Source: Pseudomonas indica NBRC 103045 (GTDB lineage Bacteria > Pseudomonadota > Gammaproteobacteria > Pseudomonadales > Pseudomonadaceae). From it: a DNA stretch of 64,000 bases. The stretch spans positions 515,304 to 579,303 of the forward strand of contig NZ_BDAC01000001.1 in NCBI RefSeq assembly GCF_002091635.1, in the 5' to 3' direction. The first letter of the stretch is position 1; each line of letters starts with the position of its first letter. This document shows positions 37,546 to 46,747 of the stretch, piece after piece. Under the pieces are notes generated by a model that had not been told where the DNA came from, searched no databases, and was given only the letters and a program-made list of their open reading frames with translations. The position numbers were made by a program, and so were the translations under genes.

Positions 37546-37580
37546 TAAACTCCCGGCTCTTTATTTGGCCTTGTCCCGCC

Positions 37581-38132
37581 GTGCCTGACGCCGCCCTTGC
37601 CCATCCCCCCCGCTGGCTGACCGCCGCACAGTTGCATCCCGCGCCTTGCGCCGGTGTGCGCGACTGGTTGTTCGATCAGGGGTCGCTGACCCGCCGCCTG
37701 ACCGCCCTGTCCCAAGGCACCTTTGCCGTCGAGCCGCTGGTGCAGGGCTGGCAGGTGTTGCGTGCCGACGAGTGCACCGCCCTCGACGTGCCCGCCGGCA
37801 GCCAGGGCTGGGTACGCGAGGTCTACCTGCGCGGTTACGGTGACGCCTGGGTGTTCGCCCGCAGCGTGGCCGCCCGCAGTGCCCTGGAAGGTTCGGGGCT
37901 CGCGCTCGGCGAGCTGGGCAGCCGCTCCCTGGGCGAGCTGCTGTTCAGCGACCGTGCTTTCGTTCGCGGTCCCATCGAAGTCACCCGCTATCCCGCCGCC
38001 TGGTTGCCCGCCGAGGTCCGCGCGGAACGCCTGTGGGGCCGACGCTCCTGCTTCCGCCGGGGCGAGCTGGGTGTGCTGGTGGCGGAAGTCTTCCTGCCGG
38101 CGCTCTGGCACAAGGCCGAGCTCGACGCCTGA
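37581..38132 (+). CDS. ubiC: Chorismate lyase
   Basis: About 183 residues from the GTG at 37581. It has the UbiC core WLFDQGSLTRRLTALS, a WVREVYLRG segment with the conserved arginine, the LGSRSLGELLF loop and a C-terminal E-containing VAEVFLPALW. The enzyme converts chorismate to 4-hydroxybenzoate and pyruvate, the first step of ubiquinone synthesis. The frame is open upstream to 37527, but that part is the palindromic repeat. ubiA, the next enzyme, follows after a REP pair. Confidence 0.92.
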   Translation: MPDAALAHPPRWLTAAQLHPAPCAGVRDWLFDQGSLTRRLTALSQGTFAVEPLVQGWQVLRADECTALDVPAGSQGWVREVYLRGYGDAWVFARSVAARSALEGSGLALGELGSRSLGELLFSDRAFVRGPIEVTRYPAAWLPAEVRAERLWGRRSCFRRGELGVLVAEVFLPALWHKAELDA

Positions 38133-38169
38133 GCCTTCGTGAGCGGTTGAATTCGCCCACACCACTGTT

Positions 38170-38234
38170 GTAGGAGCGAGCTCTGCTCGCGAAATAAGCT
38201 ACGCAAAAGCATCGCCAGCAGAGCTGGCTCCTAC
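38170..38234. repeat. REP-type palindrome pair between ubiC and ubiA
   Basis: GTAGGAGCGAGCTCTGCTCG (from 38170) and the inverted CAGCAGAGCTGGCTCCTAC (to 38234). Same family as 27535-27600. A decayed single copy is visible at about 52636. Confidence 0.75.
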
Positions 38235-38318
38235 GAAAAGCGTGATCGGCATCGCACACACCGCTCCCCTGCCGTCCGGGCCACGTATAATCCGCCGCAG
38301 TCCGCCCGGAGAAGCCGC

Positions 38319-39209
38319 ATGTACCTGAACCTGCTGCAACAGCTCAATCGCCTGCATCCCCGCGCCTGGGACTTCATCCAACTGACGCGCCTGGACAAGC
38401 CGATCGGCATCTACCTGTTGCTGTGGCCGACCCTGTGGGCGTTGTGGGTGGCGGCCGAGGGTGTGCCGAGCGCGAAGAACCTGTTCATCTTCGTCTTCGG
38501 CGTGATCCTGATGCGCGCCGCCGGCTGCGTGATCAACGACTACGCCGACCGCAACTTCGACGGCCACGTCAACCGCACCAAGGCCCGCCCCCTGGCCAGC
38601 GGCAAGGTCCGCCCGCGCGAGGCGCTGATCCTGTTCGCCGTGCTGGTGACACTGAGCTTCGTACTGGTGCTGTTCACCAATGCGGCCACCATCTGGCTGT
38701 CGTTCGGCGGCCTGGCCCTGGCCGCGACCTATCCGTTCATGAAGCGCTACACCTTCTATCCGCAGGTGGTGCTGGGCGCGGCCTTTTCCTGGGGCATGCC
38801 GATGGCCTTCACCGCCGAGACCGGCAGCCTGCCGGCCGAAGCCTGGCTGTTGTACATCGCCAACCTGCTGTGGACGGTGGCCTACGACACCTATTACGCC
38901 ATGGCCGACCGCGAGGACGATCTGAAGATCGGGGTGAAGTCCACCGCCATCCTGTTCGGCGAGGCCGACCGCCTGATCATCGCCACCCTCCAGGGCATGG
39001 CGCTGTTCTGCCTGCTGCTGGCCGGCAGCCGCTTCGAGCTGGGCATCTGGTTCCATGCCGGCCTGCTGGTCGCCGTGGCCTGCTTCGCCTGGGAATACCG
39101 CAGCACCCGCGACCACGATCCGCAGAAGTGCTTCGCCGCCTTCCTGCACAACCACTGGGCCGGGCTGGCGATCTTCGTCGGCCTGGTACTGGACTACGCG
39201 CTGCGTTGA
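38319..39209 (+). CDS. ubiA: 4-hydroxybenzoate polyprenyltransferase
   Basis: 296 residues with about eight or nine membrane helices and both Asp-rich motifs of the UbiA family: [20 protein letters not shown] (about 69-88) and [20 protein letters not shown] (about 189-208). It prenylates 4-hydroxybenzoate at the inner membrane, the second step in ubiquinone synthesis. The gap to ubiC carries a REP pair. Confidence 0.96.
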   Translation: MYLNLLQQLNRLHPRAWDFIQLTRLDKPIGIYLLLWPTLWALWVAAEGVPSAKNLFIFVFGVILMRAAGCVINDYADRNFDGHVNRTKARPLASGKVRPREALILFAVLVTLSFVLVLFTNAATIWLSFGGLALAATYPFMKRYTFYPQVVLGAAFSWGMPMAFTAETGSLPAEAWLLYIANLLWTVAYDTYYAMADREDDLKIGVKSTAILFGEADRLIIATLQGMALFCLLLAGSRFELGIWFHAGLLVAVACFAWEYRSTRDHDPQKCFAAFLHNHWAGLAIFVGLVLDYALR

Positions 39210-39298
39210 GCCCCGCCCGGCGCGTCGTTTGCCAAGCCGTTCCGCTTTCCGACGCGCCGTGTCTACCGCCGGGCTTTCCGCCACCGCTTGCAGCCCAC

Positions 39299-39316
39299 TT
39301 GTCACATCGCTGCAAT
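39299..39316 (+). promoter_or_regulatory. Pho box of phoB
   Basis: TTGTCAC-ATCG-CTGCAAT has two direct 7-base half-sites with a 4-base spacer, close to the CTGTCAT-N4-CTGTCAT consensus. A -10-like TATCTAAT follows at about 39325. It supports autoregulation of phoBR by PhoB. Confidence 0.65.
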
Positions 39317-39367
39317 AATTCCGTTATCTAATGCGGCGCAACAGAGAAAACGACCCGAGGCTCTAGC

Positions 39368-40057
39368 ATGGTTGGCAAGAACATCCTCATCGTTGACGAC
39401 GAAGCCCCGATCCGCGAAATGATCGCGGTGGCCCTGGAAATGGCCGGCTACGAGTGCCTGGAAGCGGAGAACACCCAGCAGGCCCACGCCGTGATCGTCG
39501 ACCGCAAGCCCGATCTGATCCTGCTCGACTGGATGCTGCCCGGCACCTCCGGCATCGAACTGGCACGCCGCCTGAAACGCGACGAACTGACCGCCGGCAT
39601 CCCGATCATCATGCTCACCGCCAAGGGCGAAGAGGACAACAAGATCCAGGGCCTGGAAGTCGGCGCCGATGACTACATCACCAAGCCCTTCTCGCCGCGC
39701 GAACTGGTCGCCCGCCTGAAGGCCGTGCTGCGCCGCGCCGGCCCCAGCGATACCGAGGCGCCGATCGAGGTCGGCGGCCTGTTGCTCGACCCCATCAGCC
39801 ACCGGGTCACCATCGACGGCAAGCCGGCCGAAATGGGGCCCACGGAATACCGCCTGTTGCAGTTTTTCATGACCCACCAGGAACGCGCCTATACCCGCGG
39901 TCAGTTGCTCGACCAAGTCTGGGGCGGCAACGTCTACGTCGAGGAGCGCACGGTGGATGTGCACATCCGCCGCCTGCGCAAGGCGCTCGGCGATGCCTAC
40001 GAGAACCTGGTGCAGACGGTGCGCGGCACCGGCTATCGTTTCTCCACCAAAAGCTGA
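39368..40057 (+). CDS. phoB: Phosphate regulon response regulator PhoB
   Basis: 229 residues: receiver domain (acidic DDE at 10-12, phospho-acceptor D54 in LLDWMLPG, K near 105 in [10 protein letters not shown]) and OmpR-type winged helix ([17 protein letters not shown]). Under low phosphate, phosphorylated PhoB activates Pho-box promoters, of which three candidates lie in this window. phoR follows after 36 bases. Confidence 0.97.
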   Translation: MVGKNILIVDDEAPIREMIAVALEMAGYECLEAENTQQAHAVIVDRKPDLILLDWMLPGTSGIELARRLKRDELTAGIPIIMLTAKGEEDNKIQGLEVGADDYITKPFSPRELVARLKAVLRRAGPSDTEAPIEVGGLLLDPISHRVTIDGKPAEMGPTEYRLLQFFMTHQERAYTRGQLLDQVWGGNVYVEERTVDVHIRRLRKALGDAYENLVQTVRGTGYRFSTKS

Positions 40058-40093
40058 GACCGCCCCACCGGGCCGTCGACAAGGACGCGATAG

Positions 40094-41395
40094 GTGAATC
40101 AAAACTGGCGCGGCGCCGTGGTGCGCCGCCTGCTGCTTCTGTTGGGCGGCTGCCTGCTGCTCGGCCTGATCACGGGGCAATACGCCTGGGCGCTGGTGAT
40201 CGGCCTCGGCGCCTATCTTGGCTGGACGCTGACGCAACTCCTGCGTTTGCACAAATGGCTGCAGGAACACAAACCCGACGAGCCACCGCCGGACGGCTAC
40301 GGCCTGTGGGGCGAGGTGTTCGATAGCATCTACCACCTGCAACGCCGCGACCAGAAGGTCCGCGGGCGCCTGCAGGCGGTGATCGACCGCGTACAGGAAT
40401 CCACCGCGGCCCTGCGCGACGCGGTGATCATGCTCGACAGCGACGGCAACCTGGAGTGGTGGAACCGCGCGGCGGAAACCCTGCTCGGGTTGAAGACGCC
40501 GCAGGACAGCGGCCAGCCGATCACCAACCTGGTCCGCCATCCGCGCTTCAAGGAATACTTCGAGCAGGGCAACTACCGCGAGCCGCTGGACCTGCCCTCG
40601 CCGATCAGCGACCGCCTGCGCCTGCAATTCCTCATCACCCGCTACGGCAACCGCGAGCATTTGATGCTAGTCCGCGACGTCACCCGGCTGTACCAGCTGG
40701 AGCAGATGCGCAAGGACTTCGTCGCCAACGTCTCCCATGAGCTGCGCACGCCGCTGACGGTGATCGCCGGCTACCTGGAAACTCTGGTGGACAATGTCGA
40801 GGACGTGAATCCGCGCTGGCTGCGCGCGTTGCAGCAGATGCAGCAGCAGGCCGGACGCATGCAGAACCTGCTCAACGACCTGCTCCTGCTGGCCAAGCTG
40901 GAGGCCACGGATTATCCGTCGGACAGCCAGCCGGTGGCCGTCGACCTGCTGCTGCTCTCCATCAAGAACGATGCCCAGGCCCTGTCCGGCGAGCGCAACC
41001 ACCGCATCACCCTGGAGGCCGACCCGCACCTGCGTCTCAAGGGCAGCGAGACGGAGCTGCGTAGCGCCTTCTCCAACCTGGTGTTCAATGCGGTGAAGTA
41101 CACCCCGAGCGAAGGCGAGATCCGCATCCGCTGGTGGGGCGACGACCAGGGCGCGCACCTCGCCGTGCAGGATTCCGGCATCGGCATCGAAGCCAAGCAC
41201 CTGCCGCGCCTGACCGAGCGCTTCTACCGGGTCGACTCCAGCCGCGCCAGCAACACCGGCGGTACCGGGCTGGGACTGGCCATCGTCAAGCACGTACTGA
41301 TCCGCCACCGCGCGCGCCTGGACATCAGCAGCACGCTCGGCAAAGGCAGCATCTTCACCTGCCACTTCCCGGCACAACAGGTGGTCAAGCGCTGA
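40094..41395 (+). CDS. phoR: Phosphate regulon sensor kinase PhoR
   Basis: 433 residues from a GTG. Two N-terminal membrane helices (about 12-28 and 31-48), a PAS domain (about 100-195, with MLDSDGNLEWWNRAAE), the DHp domain with H215 in VSHELRTPLT, and a HATPase domain with N, D and G boxes (FSNLVFNAVKYT, DSGIGIEAKHL, GTGLGLAIVKH). PhoR has almost no periplasmic loop and is known to read phosphate through the Pst system and PhoU, both encoded nearby. Confidence 0.96.
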   Translation: MNQNWRGAVVRRLLLLLGGCLLLGLITGQYAWALVIGLGAYLGWTLTQLLRLHKWLQEHKPDEPPPDGYGLWGEVFDSIYHLQRRDQKVRGRLQAVIDRVQESTAALRDAVIMLDSDGNLEWWNRAAETLLGLKTPQDSGQPITNLVRHPRFKEYFEQGNYREPLDLPSPISDRLRLQFLITRYGNREHLMLVRDVTRLYQLEQMRKDFVANVSHELRTPLTVIAGYLETLVDNVEDVNPRWLRALQQMQQQAGRMQNLLNDLLLLAKLEATDYPSDSQPVAVDLLLLSIKNDAQALSGERNHRITLEADPHLRLKGSETELRSAFSNLVFNAVKYTPSEGEIRIRWWGDDQGAHLAVQDSGIGIEAKHLPRLTERFYRVDSSRASNTGGTGLGLAIVKHVLIRHRARLDISSTLGKGSIFTCHFPAQQVVKR

Positions 41396-41504
41396 CCGGC
41401 TCCCACGGGCCTGGGCAAGCCAGCCACCTGCGGTTAGTCTGCGGGGCTTGAGATACGCTTTCCCGTCCCCATTTATCTGGAATCACAAGACACAAACCGC
41501 CCCC

Positions 41505-42842
41505 ATGGACCCTTCCGGTTTTAGCGCCAGCGCTTATTTCGCCGACTTCGGCCTGATTCTCTTCGCCCTCTTCCTCGTTCTGCTCAACGGTTTCTTCGTC
41601 GCCGCCGAGTTCGCCATGGTTAAGCTGCGCGGTACCCGCGTGGAGACCATCGCCGACCTGCACGGCTGGCGCGGCAGCCTGCTGCGCCGCGTGCACAGCC
41701 AGCTCGACGCCTACCTGTCGGCCTGCCAGTTGGGCATCACCCTCGCCTCCCTCGGCCTCGGCTGGGTCGGCGAGCCGGCCTTCGCCCACCTGCTCGAACC
41801 GCTGCTGACCTCCCTCGGCATCGGCTCGCCGGCGCTGATCCACGGCATCGCCTTCTTCAGTGCCTTCTTCATCATTTCCTACCTGCATATCGTGATCGGC
41901 GAGCTGGCGCCCAAGTCCTGGGCGATCCGCAAGCCCGAGCTGCTCTCGCTGTGGACGGCCGCACCGCTGTACGCCTTCTACTGGCTGATGTACCCGGCGA
42001 TCTGGCTGCTCAACGCCAGCGCCAACGCCATTCTGCGCATCGCCGGCCAGGGCGAGCCCGGTCCGCACCACGAGCATCACTACAGCCGCGACGAACTGAA
42101 GCTGATCCTGCACTCCAGCCGTGCCCGCGACCCCAGCGACCAGGACATGCGCGTGCTGGCCTCGGCCGTGGAGCTGGGCGAACTGGAAGTGGTGGACTGG
42201 GCCAACTCCCGCGAGGACTTGGTCTACCTCGAACGCAACGCGCCGCTGCACGAAGTGTTCAGCGTGTTCCGCCGCCACAAGTACAGCCGCTACCCGGTGT
42301 ACGACGAGGAAGCCGGCCAGTTCATCGGCCTGCTGCACATCAAGGACCTGCTGCTGCAACTGTCGCTGCTGGAAATGCTGCCCTCGGCGCTCAAGCTCAG
42401 CGACCTGATTCACCCCATCGAGCACGTGTCCAAGCACATGCCGCTGTCGCATCTGCTGGAACAATTCCGCAAGGGTGGCTCGCACTTCGCCCTGGTCGAG
42501 GAAGCCGACGGCAAGGTGATCGGCTACCTGACCATGGAAGATGTGCTGGAAGTGCTGGTCGGCGATATCCAGGACGAACACCGCAAGGCCGAGCGCGGCA
42601 TCCTCGCCTACCAGCCGGGCCGCCTGCTGGTACGTGGCGACACCCCGCTGTTCAAGGTGGAACGCCTGCTCGGCCTCAACCTCGACCACATCGAAGCGGA
42701 AACCCTGGCCGGCCTGGTCTACGAGACCCTCAAGCGCATGCCGGATGAAGAGGAAGTGGTGGAGACCGAAGGCCTGCGCATCGTCATCAAGAAGATGAAA
42801 GGCCCGAAGATCGTCCTGGCCAAGGTCCTTAAATTAGCCTAA
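41505..42842 (+). CDS. CNNM/CorC-type membrane protein (DUF21, CBS pair, CorC/HlyC)
   Basis: 445 residues from the ATG at 41505: a DUF21 membrane domain with about four hydrophobic segments (LILFALFLVLLNGFFVAAEF first), two CBS domains (about 205-335, HKYSRYPVYDEEAGQFIGLL and HFALVEEADGKVIGYLTMED), and a C-terminal CorC/HlyC domain. The family is linked to magnesium or cobalt efflux and was once called hemolysin-related. Gene order after phoR matches P. aeruginosa as I recall it. Confidence 0.92.
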   Translation: MDPSGFSASAYFADFGLILFALFLVLLNGFFVAAEFAMVKLRGTRVETIADLHGWRGSLLRRVHSQLDAYLSACQLGITLASLGLGWVGEPAFAHLLEPLLTSLGIGSPALIHGIAFFSAFFIISYLHIVIGELAPKSWAIRKPELLSLWTAAPLYAFYWLMYPAIWLLNASANAILRIAGQGEPGPHHEHHYSRDELKLILHSSRARDPSDQDMRVLASAVELGELEVVDWANSREDLVYLERNAPLHEVFSVFRRHKYSRYPVYDEEAGQFIGLLHIKDLLLQLSLLEMLPSALKLSDLIHPIEHVSKHMPLSHLLEQFRKGGSHFALVEEADGKVIGYLTMEDVLEVLVGDIQDEHRKAERGILAYQPGRLLVRGDTPLFKVERLLGLNLDHIEAETLAGLVYETLKRMPDEEEVVETEGLRIVIKKMKGPKIVLAKVLKLA

Positions 42843-42934
42843 AAGCGGCCACAAGCGACAAGCCTCAAGCGGCAAGTAAAGGCAGCACTGAGTCGCTTGC
42901 AGCTTATGGTTTGCCGCTTGCCGCTGCTTTTTTA
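42843..42934. repeat. AAGC/GCTTG-type palindromic repeat, copy 2
   Basis: Imperfect inverted repeat (AAGCCTCAAGCGGCAAG and GTTTGCCGCTTGCCGCT) filling the gap between two convergent genes. TTTTTTA at its right end may let it act as a terminator. Confidence 0.65.
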
Positions 42935-43828
42935 TTCGCCGCCAACTGCAAAGTTGGGCAGGCTGTCCACCGGCTGGGCGAACTGGAAGGGGATCGACTC
43001 CAGGGCCAGGCCGACGTTGCGCTGGACCACGAAGTGCAGGTGAGGCCCAGTGCTGTTGCCGGTATTGCCGGAGCGGGCGATGAAGCTGCCGGCCTCCACC
43101 CGTTGGCCTTCGCGGACGCTGACCGAACCTTTCATCAGGTGCAGGTAGACGCCCATGGTGCCGTCGTCGTGGAGGATGCGCACGTAGTTGCCGGAAGGGT
43201 TGTTGCCGCGCCCGCTCTGCCCGTTCTCGATCTTCACCACCATCCCGCTGCGCGCAGCGACGATGGGCGTGCCTTCGGGCATGGCGATGTCCATGGCATA
43301 GCGGCCCTTCGGGGTGAAGTGGCTGTACTTGCCGTTGGCGCCCTGGGTCAGGCGGAACGGGCCGCCGCGCCAGGGCAGCGGATAACGATGCAAGCTCGGC
43401 TTCAGGCGGGGGTCGCCCATGGCGTAGCGCAGCTTGGGCGTGTAGCGCATCGGCTTGTCGGCATCGCGAGGCGCCAGGGTGGCGAGGCGGATGTTGCTGC
43501 GCGGCGGCAATACCCAGCGGATCGGCTTCTCCGGCGCACCAAGGGCGTTCTCCACGCCTTTGAGGCTCAACTCGACTTCCACCGGTGCATAGAGATCGTT
43601 ACGCACCAGCAGCGTCTCGCCGGCGTCGTGCTTCTTGGTCTCCAGCTTCACCAGGTTATCCAGCCGCTCGACCATGCGGTCGCGGAAGACGAACACCTCC
43701 GCCCCTGCCACGGCTTTGTCGCTGTAAGTGACCACGCCGTTGGCATCGGTGTACTTGTAGATGGTCAGGGCCGCGACCGGCGCGGTCGCGGTCAACAAAC
43801 CGCAGAGAAGAATCAGGCGCCCTAGCAT
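42932..43828 (-). CDS. Secreted M23-family peptidase with DUF4124 domain
   Basis: 298 residues. A signal peptide (MLGRLILLCGLLTATAPVAA) is followed by a DUF4124 segment (LTIYKYTDANGVVTYSDKAV). An M23 (LytM) domain spans about 150-290 with the zinc-ligand motifs H...D in HFTPKGRYAMDIA and HxH in GPHLHFVVQ. It should cut peptidoglycan cross-links in the periplasm. The gene converges with the CorC-like gene across a palindromic repeat. Confidence 0.9.
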   Translation of the reverse strand: MLGRLILLCGLLTATAPVAALTIYKYTDANGVVTYSDKAVAGAEVFVFRDRMVERLDNLVKLETKKHDAGETLLVRNDLYAPVEVELSLKGVENALGAPEKPIRWVLPPRSNIRLATLAPRDADKPMRYTPKLRYAMGDPRLKPSLHRYPLPWRGGPFRLTQGANGKYSHFTPKGRYAMDIAMPEGTPIVAARSGMVVKIENGQSGRGNNPSGNYVRILHDDGTMGVYLHLMKGSVSVREGQRVEAGSFIARSGNTGNSTGPHLHFVVQRNVGLALESIPFQFAQPVDSLPNFAVGGE

Positions 43829-43968
43829 AACGTCACGGATCTAGTACTTATGAGTATCCGGGCTGGTAAGACTAGCAGCGGCAAAATGCCTTCGCGAGAC
43901 GCCAGCCGTCGGTGTGTGACGTAGTTGCACTTCGCCTGACGAGCGGTACGGCGTGGTGCTGACCCGCG

Positions 43969-44874
43969 TCAGGCGCCGGGTACGAAGTGCTTCTGCGCGG
44001 TGCCGCGGGCGATCAGGCGGGACAGGTAGTCGAGCTTCTGTGGGTCGCGGTCGACGAAGCGGAAGGTCAGTTGCAGCCATTCGCTGTCGGGCTTGGGTTC
44101 CAGCGCGGCGACGGCATGAAGGTAGCCGTTCAGGCGCGCCACTTCGGCGCTTTCGCCCTGCTCCAGGTCGAGCACGGCGCTTTCCAGCACCTGCGGCAGC
44201 GGGTCGCCGCGACGCACCACCACCAGGGCCTCCTTGAGGCTCAGGGCCTTGATTACGCAGGCCATGTTGCCGCCCGGCAGGCGCAATTGCCCCTGGCCAC
44301 GGCCGCCGGGCGCCTGGGCGGCGGGCTTGGCCGAAGCCGTCGGGGCGGGGGTGGGGGCGGCACGGGGTGCGGGTTCCGGTGCCGTGGGCTTGATCACCTC
44401 GGCCTTGCCGCCGGTCAGCGCGGCCAGCGAATCGTTCGGCAGGCCGCCGGCGAGGCTGCGTGCCGGGGCGCTGGCGGCCAGGGCTTCGAGGCGCCCGGCG
44501 CGGTGCAGGGCCTTTTTCACCTTGGTGATCAACTGGTCGTTGGAGAAGGGTTTGCCGATGTAATCGGAGACGCCCGCCTGGATGGCCTGGACCACGTTCT
44601 CCTTGTCACCGCGGCTGGTGACCATGATGAAGGGAACGCCCTTCAGCTCCGCCTGTTCGCGGCACCAGACGAGCAATTCCAGGCCGGACATCTCCGGCAT
44701 TTCCCAGTCGCAGAGGATCAGGTCGACCGGCTGGCGGGACAGCATCTGCTGGGCCTTGCGCCCATTGATCGCTTCTTCGATCTGGATGCCGGGAAAGTGG
44801 TCGCGCAGCCCCTTCTTCACCAGATCACGAATGAAGGACGCGTCGTCCACCACCAGCACACGGACTTTAGTCAT
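43969..44874 (-). CDS. Stand-alone response regulator with Ala/Pro-rich linker
   Basis: 301 residues. The receiver domain (1-130) has DDAS at 10-13, D56 in LCDWEMPEMSG, T in MVTSRGDKE and K in YIGKPFSND. An Ala/Pro-rich linker (about 138-205) leads to a C-terminal domain of about 95 residues (LRLPGGNMACVIKALSLKEA onward, with WLQLTFRFVDRDPQKLDYL). No DNA-binding or enzymatic motif is seen; the end is reminiscent of PilZ-like beta folds but lacks the RxxxR c-di-GMP motif. It lies between phoU and the M23 gene, as in P. aeruginosa, with no kinase adjacent. Confidence 0.82.
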   Translation of the reverse strand: MTKVRVLVVDDASFIRDLVKKGLRDHFPGIQIEEAINGRKAQQMLSRQPVDLILCDWEMPEMSGLELLVWCREQAELKGVPFIMVTSRGDKENVVQAIQAGVSDYIGKPFSNDQLITKVKKALHRAGRLEALAASAPARSLAGGLPNDSLAALTGGKAEVIKPTAPEPAPRAAPTPAPTASAKPAAQAPGGRGQGQLRLPGGNMACVIKALSLKEALVVVRRGDPLPQVLESAVLDLEQGESAEVARLNGYLHAVAALEPKPDSEWLQLTFRFVDRDPQKLDYLSRLIARGTAQKHFVPGA

Positions 44875-44982
44875 TGGCCACTCCTGAAGAATGGCCTAAG
44901 CATAGCCTCGGAGGCTGGCCAAAGGCCAACGGAAGCGGGACATCGGCCTACCGGCCGACGGGCTCGCCTCCGCGGCCGGGAC

Positions 44983-45705
44983 TTATTCCTTGCCCTGCAC
45001 TTCTTCCTGCATGCGCGCCAGACCCATGTGGCGCACGTCGGTGCCGCGCACCAGGTAGATCACCAATTCGGCGATGTTGCGCGCATGATCGCCGATGCGT
45101 TCCAGCGAACGCAGCACCCAGATCACGTTGAGCACGCGGGAGATCGAGCGGGGATCTTCCATCATGTAGGTGACCAGTTCGCGCAGGGCGGTCTTGTATT
45201 CGCGATCGACGGTCTTGTCGTATTGCGCCACCGACAGCGCCAGGTCGGCGTCGAAGCGGGCGAAGGCGTCCAGCGCCTCCTGCACCATCCTGCGCACCTG
45301 GTCGCCGATGTGGCGGACTTCGACGTAGCCGCGCGGCGACTCGCCTTCCTCGCAGAGCTGGATGGCGCGGCGGGCGATCTTCGAGGCTTCGTCGCCGATG
45401 CGCTCGAGGTCGATCACCGACTTCGACACGCTGATGATCAGGCGCAGGTCGGAGGCCGCCGGCTGGCGACGGGCGAGGATGCGGACGCACTCCTCGTCGA
45501 TGTTGCGCTCCATCTGGTTGATCTGGTCGTCGATCTCGCGCACCTGCTGGGCCAGGCCGGAGTCGGCGTCGATCAGCGCGGTGACCGCGTCGTTGACCTG
45601 CTTCTCGACCAGCCCGCCCATGGCCAGGAGGTGACTGCGCACTTCCTCCAGCTCGGCGTTGAATTGCTGGGAGATATGGTGGGTAAGGCTGTCTTTGTCG
45701 ATCAT
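44983..45705 (-). CDS. phoU: Phosphate regulon negative regulator PhoU
   Basis: 240 residues, all helical, with the two PhoU repeats (MGGLVEKQVNDAVTALIDAD, DEASKIARRAI and the second set AQYDKTVDREYKTALRELVT, LERIGDHARNIAELVIYL), each with conserved acidic metal-binding residues (E/DxxxD). PhoU relays Pst status to PhoR and restrains transport. It is the last gene of the pst operon, after a palindromic repeat. Confidence 0.96.
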   Translation of the reverse strand: MIDKDSLTHHISQQFNAELEEVRSHLLAMGGLVEKQVNDAVTALIDADSGLAQQVREIDDQINQMERNIDEECVRILARRQPAASDLRLIISVSKSVIDLERIGDEASKIARRAIQLCEEGESPRGYVEVRHIGDQVRRMVQEALDAFARFDADLALSVAQYDKTVDREYKTALRELVTYMMEDPRSISRVLNVIWVLRSLERIGDHARNIAELVIYLVRGTDVRHMGLARMQEEVQGKE

Positions 45706-45723
45706 TCGTTTCGCTCCGCGAAA

Positions 45724-45817
45724 GCTTCAAGCTGCAAGCCTTAAGCTGCAAGCTAAGTATTCGTGCACTGGTTGCTCTTGCTTGCCGCTTGAAACTTGCG
45801 GCTTGCCGCTGCCCTTT
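45724..45817. repeat. AAGC/GCTTG-type palindromic repeat, copy 3
   Basis: AAGCTTCAAGCTGCAAGCC and CTTGCCGCTTGAAACTTGCG arms between pstB and phoU. Its position inside the operon suggests a role in mRNA processing or differential stability. Confidence 0.65.
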
Positions 45818-46651
45818 TTAACCGTAGCGTCCGGTGATGTAGTCTTCGGTCTGCTTCTTCGCCGGGTTGGTGAACAGCGTATCGGTGTCACCGAACTCGA
45901 TCAGCTTGCCCATGTACATGAACGCCGTGTAGTCGGACACCCGGGCGGCCTGCTGCATGTTATGAGTCACGATGACGATGGTGTACTTGGATTTCAGTTC
46001 GTAGATCAGCTCTTCCACCTTGAGGGTGGAGATCGGGTCCAGTGCCGAGCAGGGCTCGTCGAGCAGCAGAACTTCCGGCTCCACGGCGATGGTGCGGGCG
46101 ATCACCAGACGCTGCTGCTGGCCGCCCGAGAGGCCGAGGGCGGACTCGTGCAGGCGGTCCTTGACCTCGTCCCAGAGCGCGGCGCCCTTGAGGGCCCACT
46201 CGACCGCTTCGTCGAGCACGCGCTTCTTGTTGATGCCTTGGATGCGCAGGCCGTAGACCACGTTCTCATAGATGCTCTTGGGGAACGGGTTGGGCTTCTG
46301 GAACACCATGCCGACGCGGCGGCGCAGCTCGGCGACATCCTCGCCCTTGCGGTAGATGTTGCGGCCGTCCAGGTTGATCTCGCCGTCCACACGGCAGCCG
46401 TCCACCAGATCGTTCATCCGGTTGAAGCAGCGCAGCAGGGTCGACTTGCCGCAGCCGGACGGGCCGATGAAGGCGGTGACGCGCTGCTTCGGGATGTTCA
46501 TCGACACGCCGTGCAGCGCCTGCTTGTCGCCGTAGAACAAATTCAGGCCGGGCACTTCGATCGCCACGGTCTCCTCGGCCAGGCGCAGGTTCTGCTTGTC
46601 GCGGCCAAGGGCAGCGATGTCGATGCCATGGCTGTGGGTTTCGTGTTGCAT
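45818..46651 (-). CDS. pstB: Phosphate ABC transporter ATP-binding protein PstB
   Basis: 277 residues: Walker [13 protein letters not shown] signature LSGGQQQRL, Walker [14 protein letters not shown], switch histidine in VTHNMQQA, and the PstB-specific [18 protein letters not shown]. It powers PstSCA-mediated phosphate import and signals to PhoU-PhoR. Confidence 0.97.
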   Translation of the reverse strand: MQHETHSHGIDIAALGRDKQNLRLAEETVAIEVPGLNLFYGDKQALHGVSMNIPKQRVTAFIGPSGCGKSTLLRCFNRMNDLVDGCRVDGEINLDGRNIYRKGEDVAELRRRVGMVFQKPNPFPKSIYENVVYGLRIQGINKKRVLDEAVEWALKGAALWDEVKDRLHESALGLSGGQQQRLVIARTIAVEPEVLLLDEPCSALDPISTLKVEELIYELKSKYTIVIVTHNMQQAARVSDYTAFMYMGKLIEFGDTDTLFTNPAKKQTEDYITGRYG

Positions 46652-46663
46652 ATGCTCACTCCG

Positions 46664-46747
46664 TTCGCAGCGGCACGCTGCAAGCTGTAAGCCGCAAGCC
46701 GGGAGCCGCTGTTTTTGAAGCTTGCGGCTCGAGGCTTGCAGCTGCTG
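46664..46747. repeat. AAGC/GCTTG-type palindromic repeat, copy 4
   Basis: AAGCTGTAAGCCGCAAGC and GAAGCTTGCGGCTCGAGGCT arms between pstA and pstB. Same family as the three other copies. Confidence 0.65.

Noticed and set aside
37473..46747. AAGC/GCTTG repeats as a CRISPR array
   Set aside because: Copies are far apart, imperfect and palindromic, with genes between them and no cas genes.
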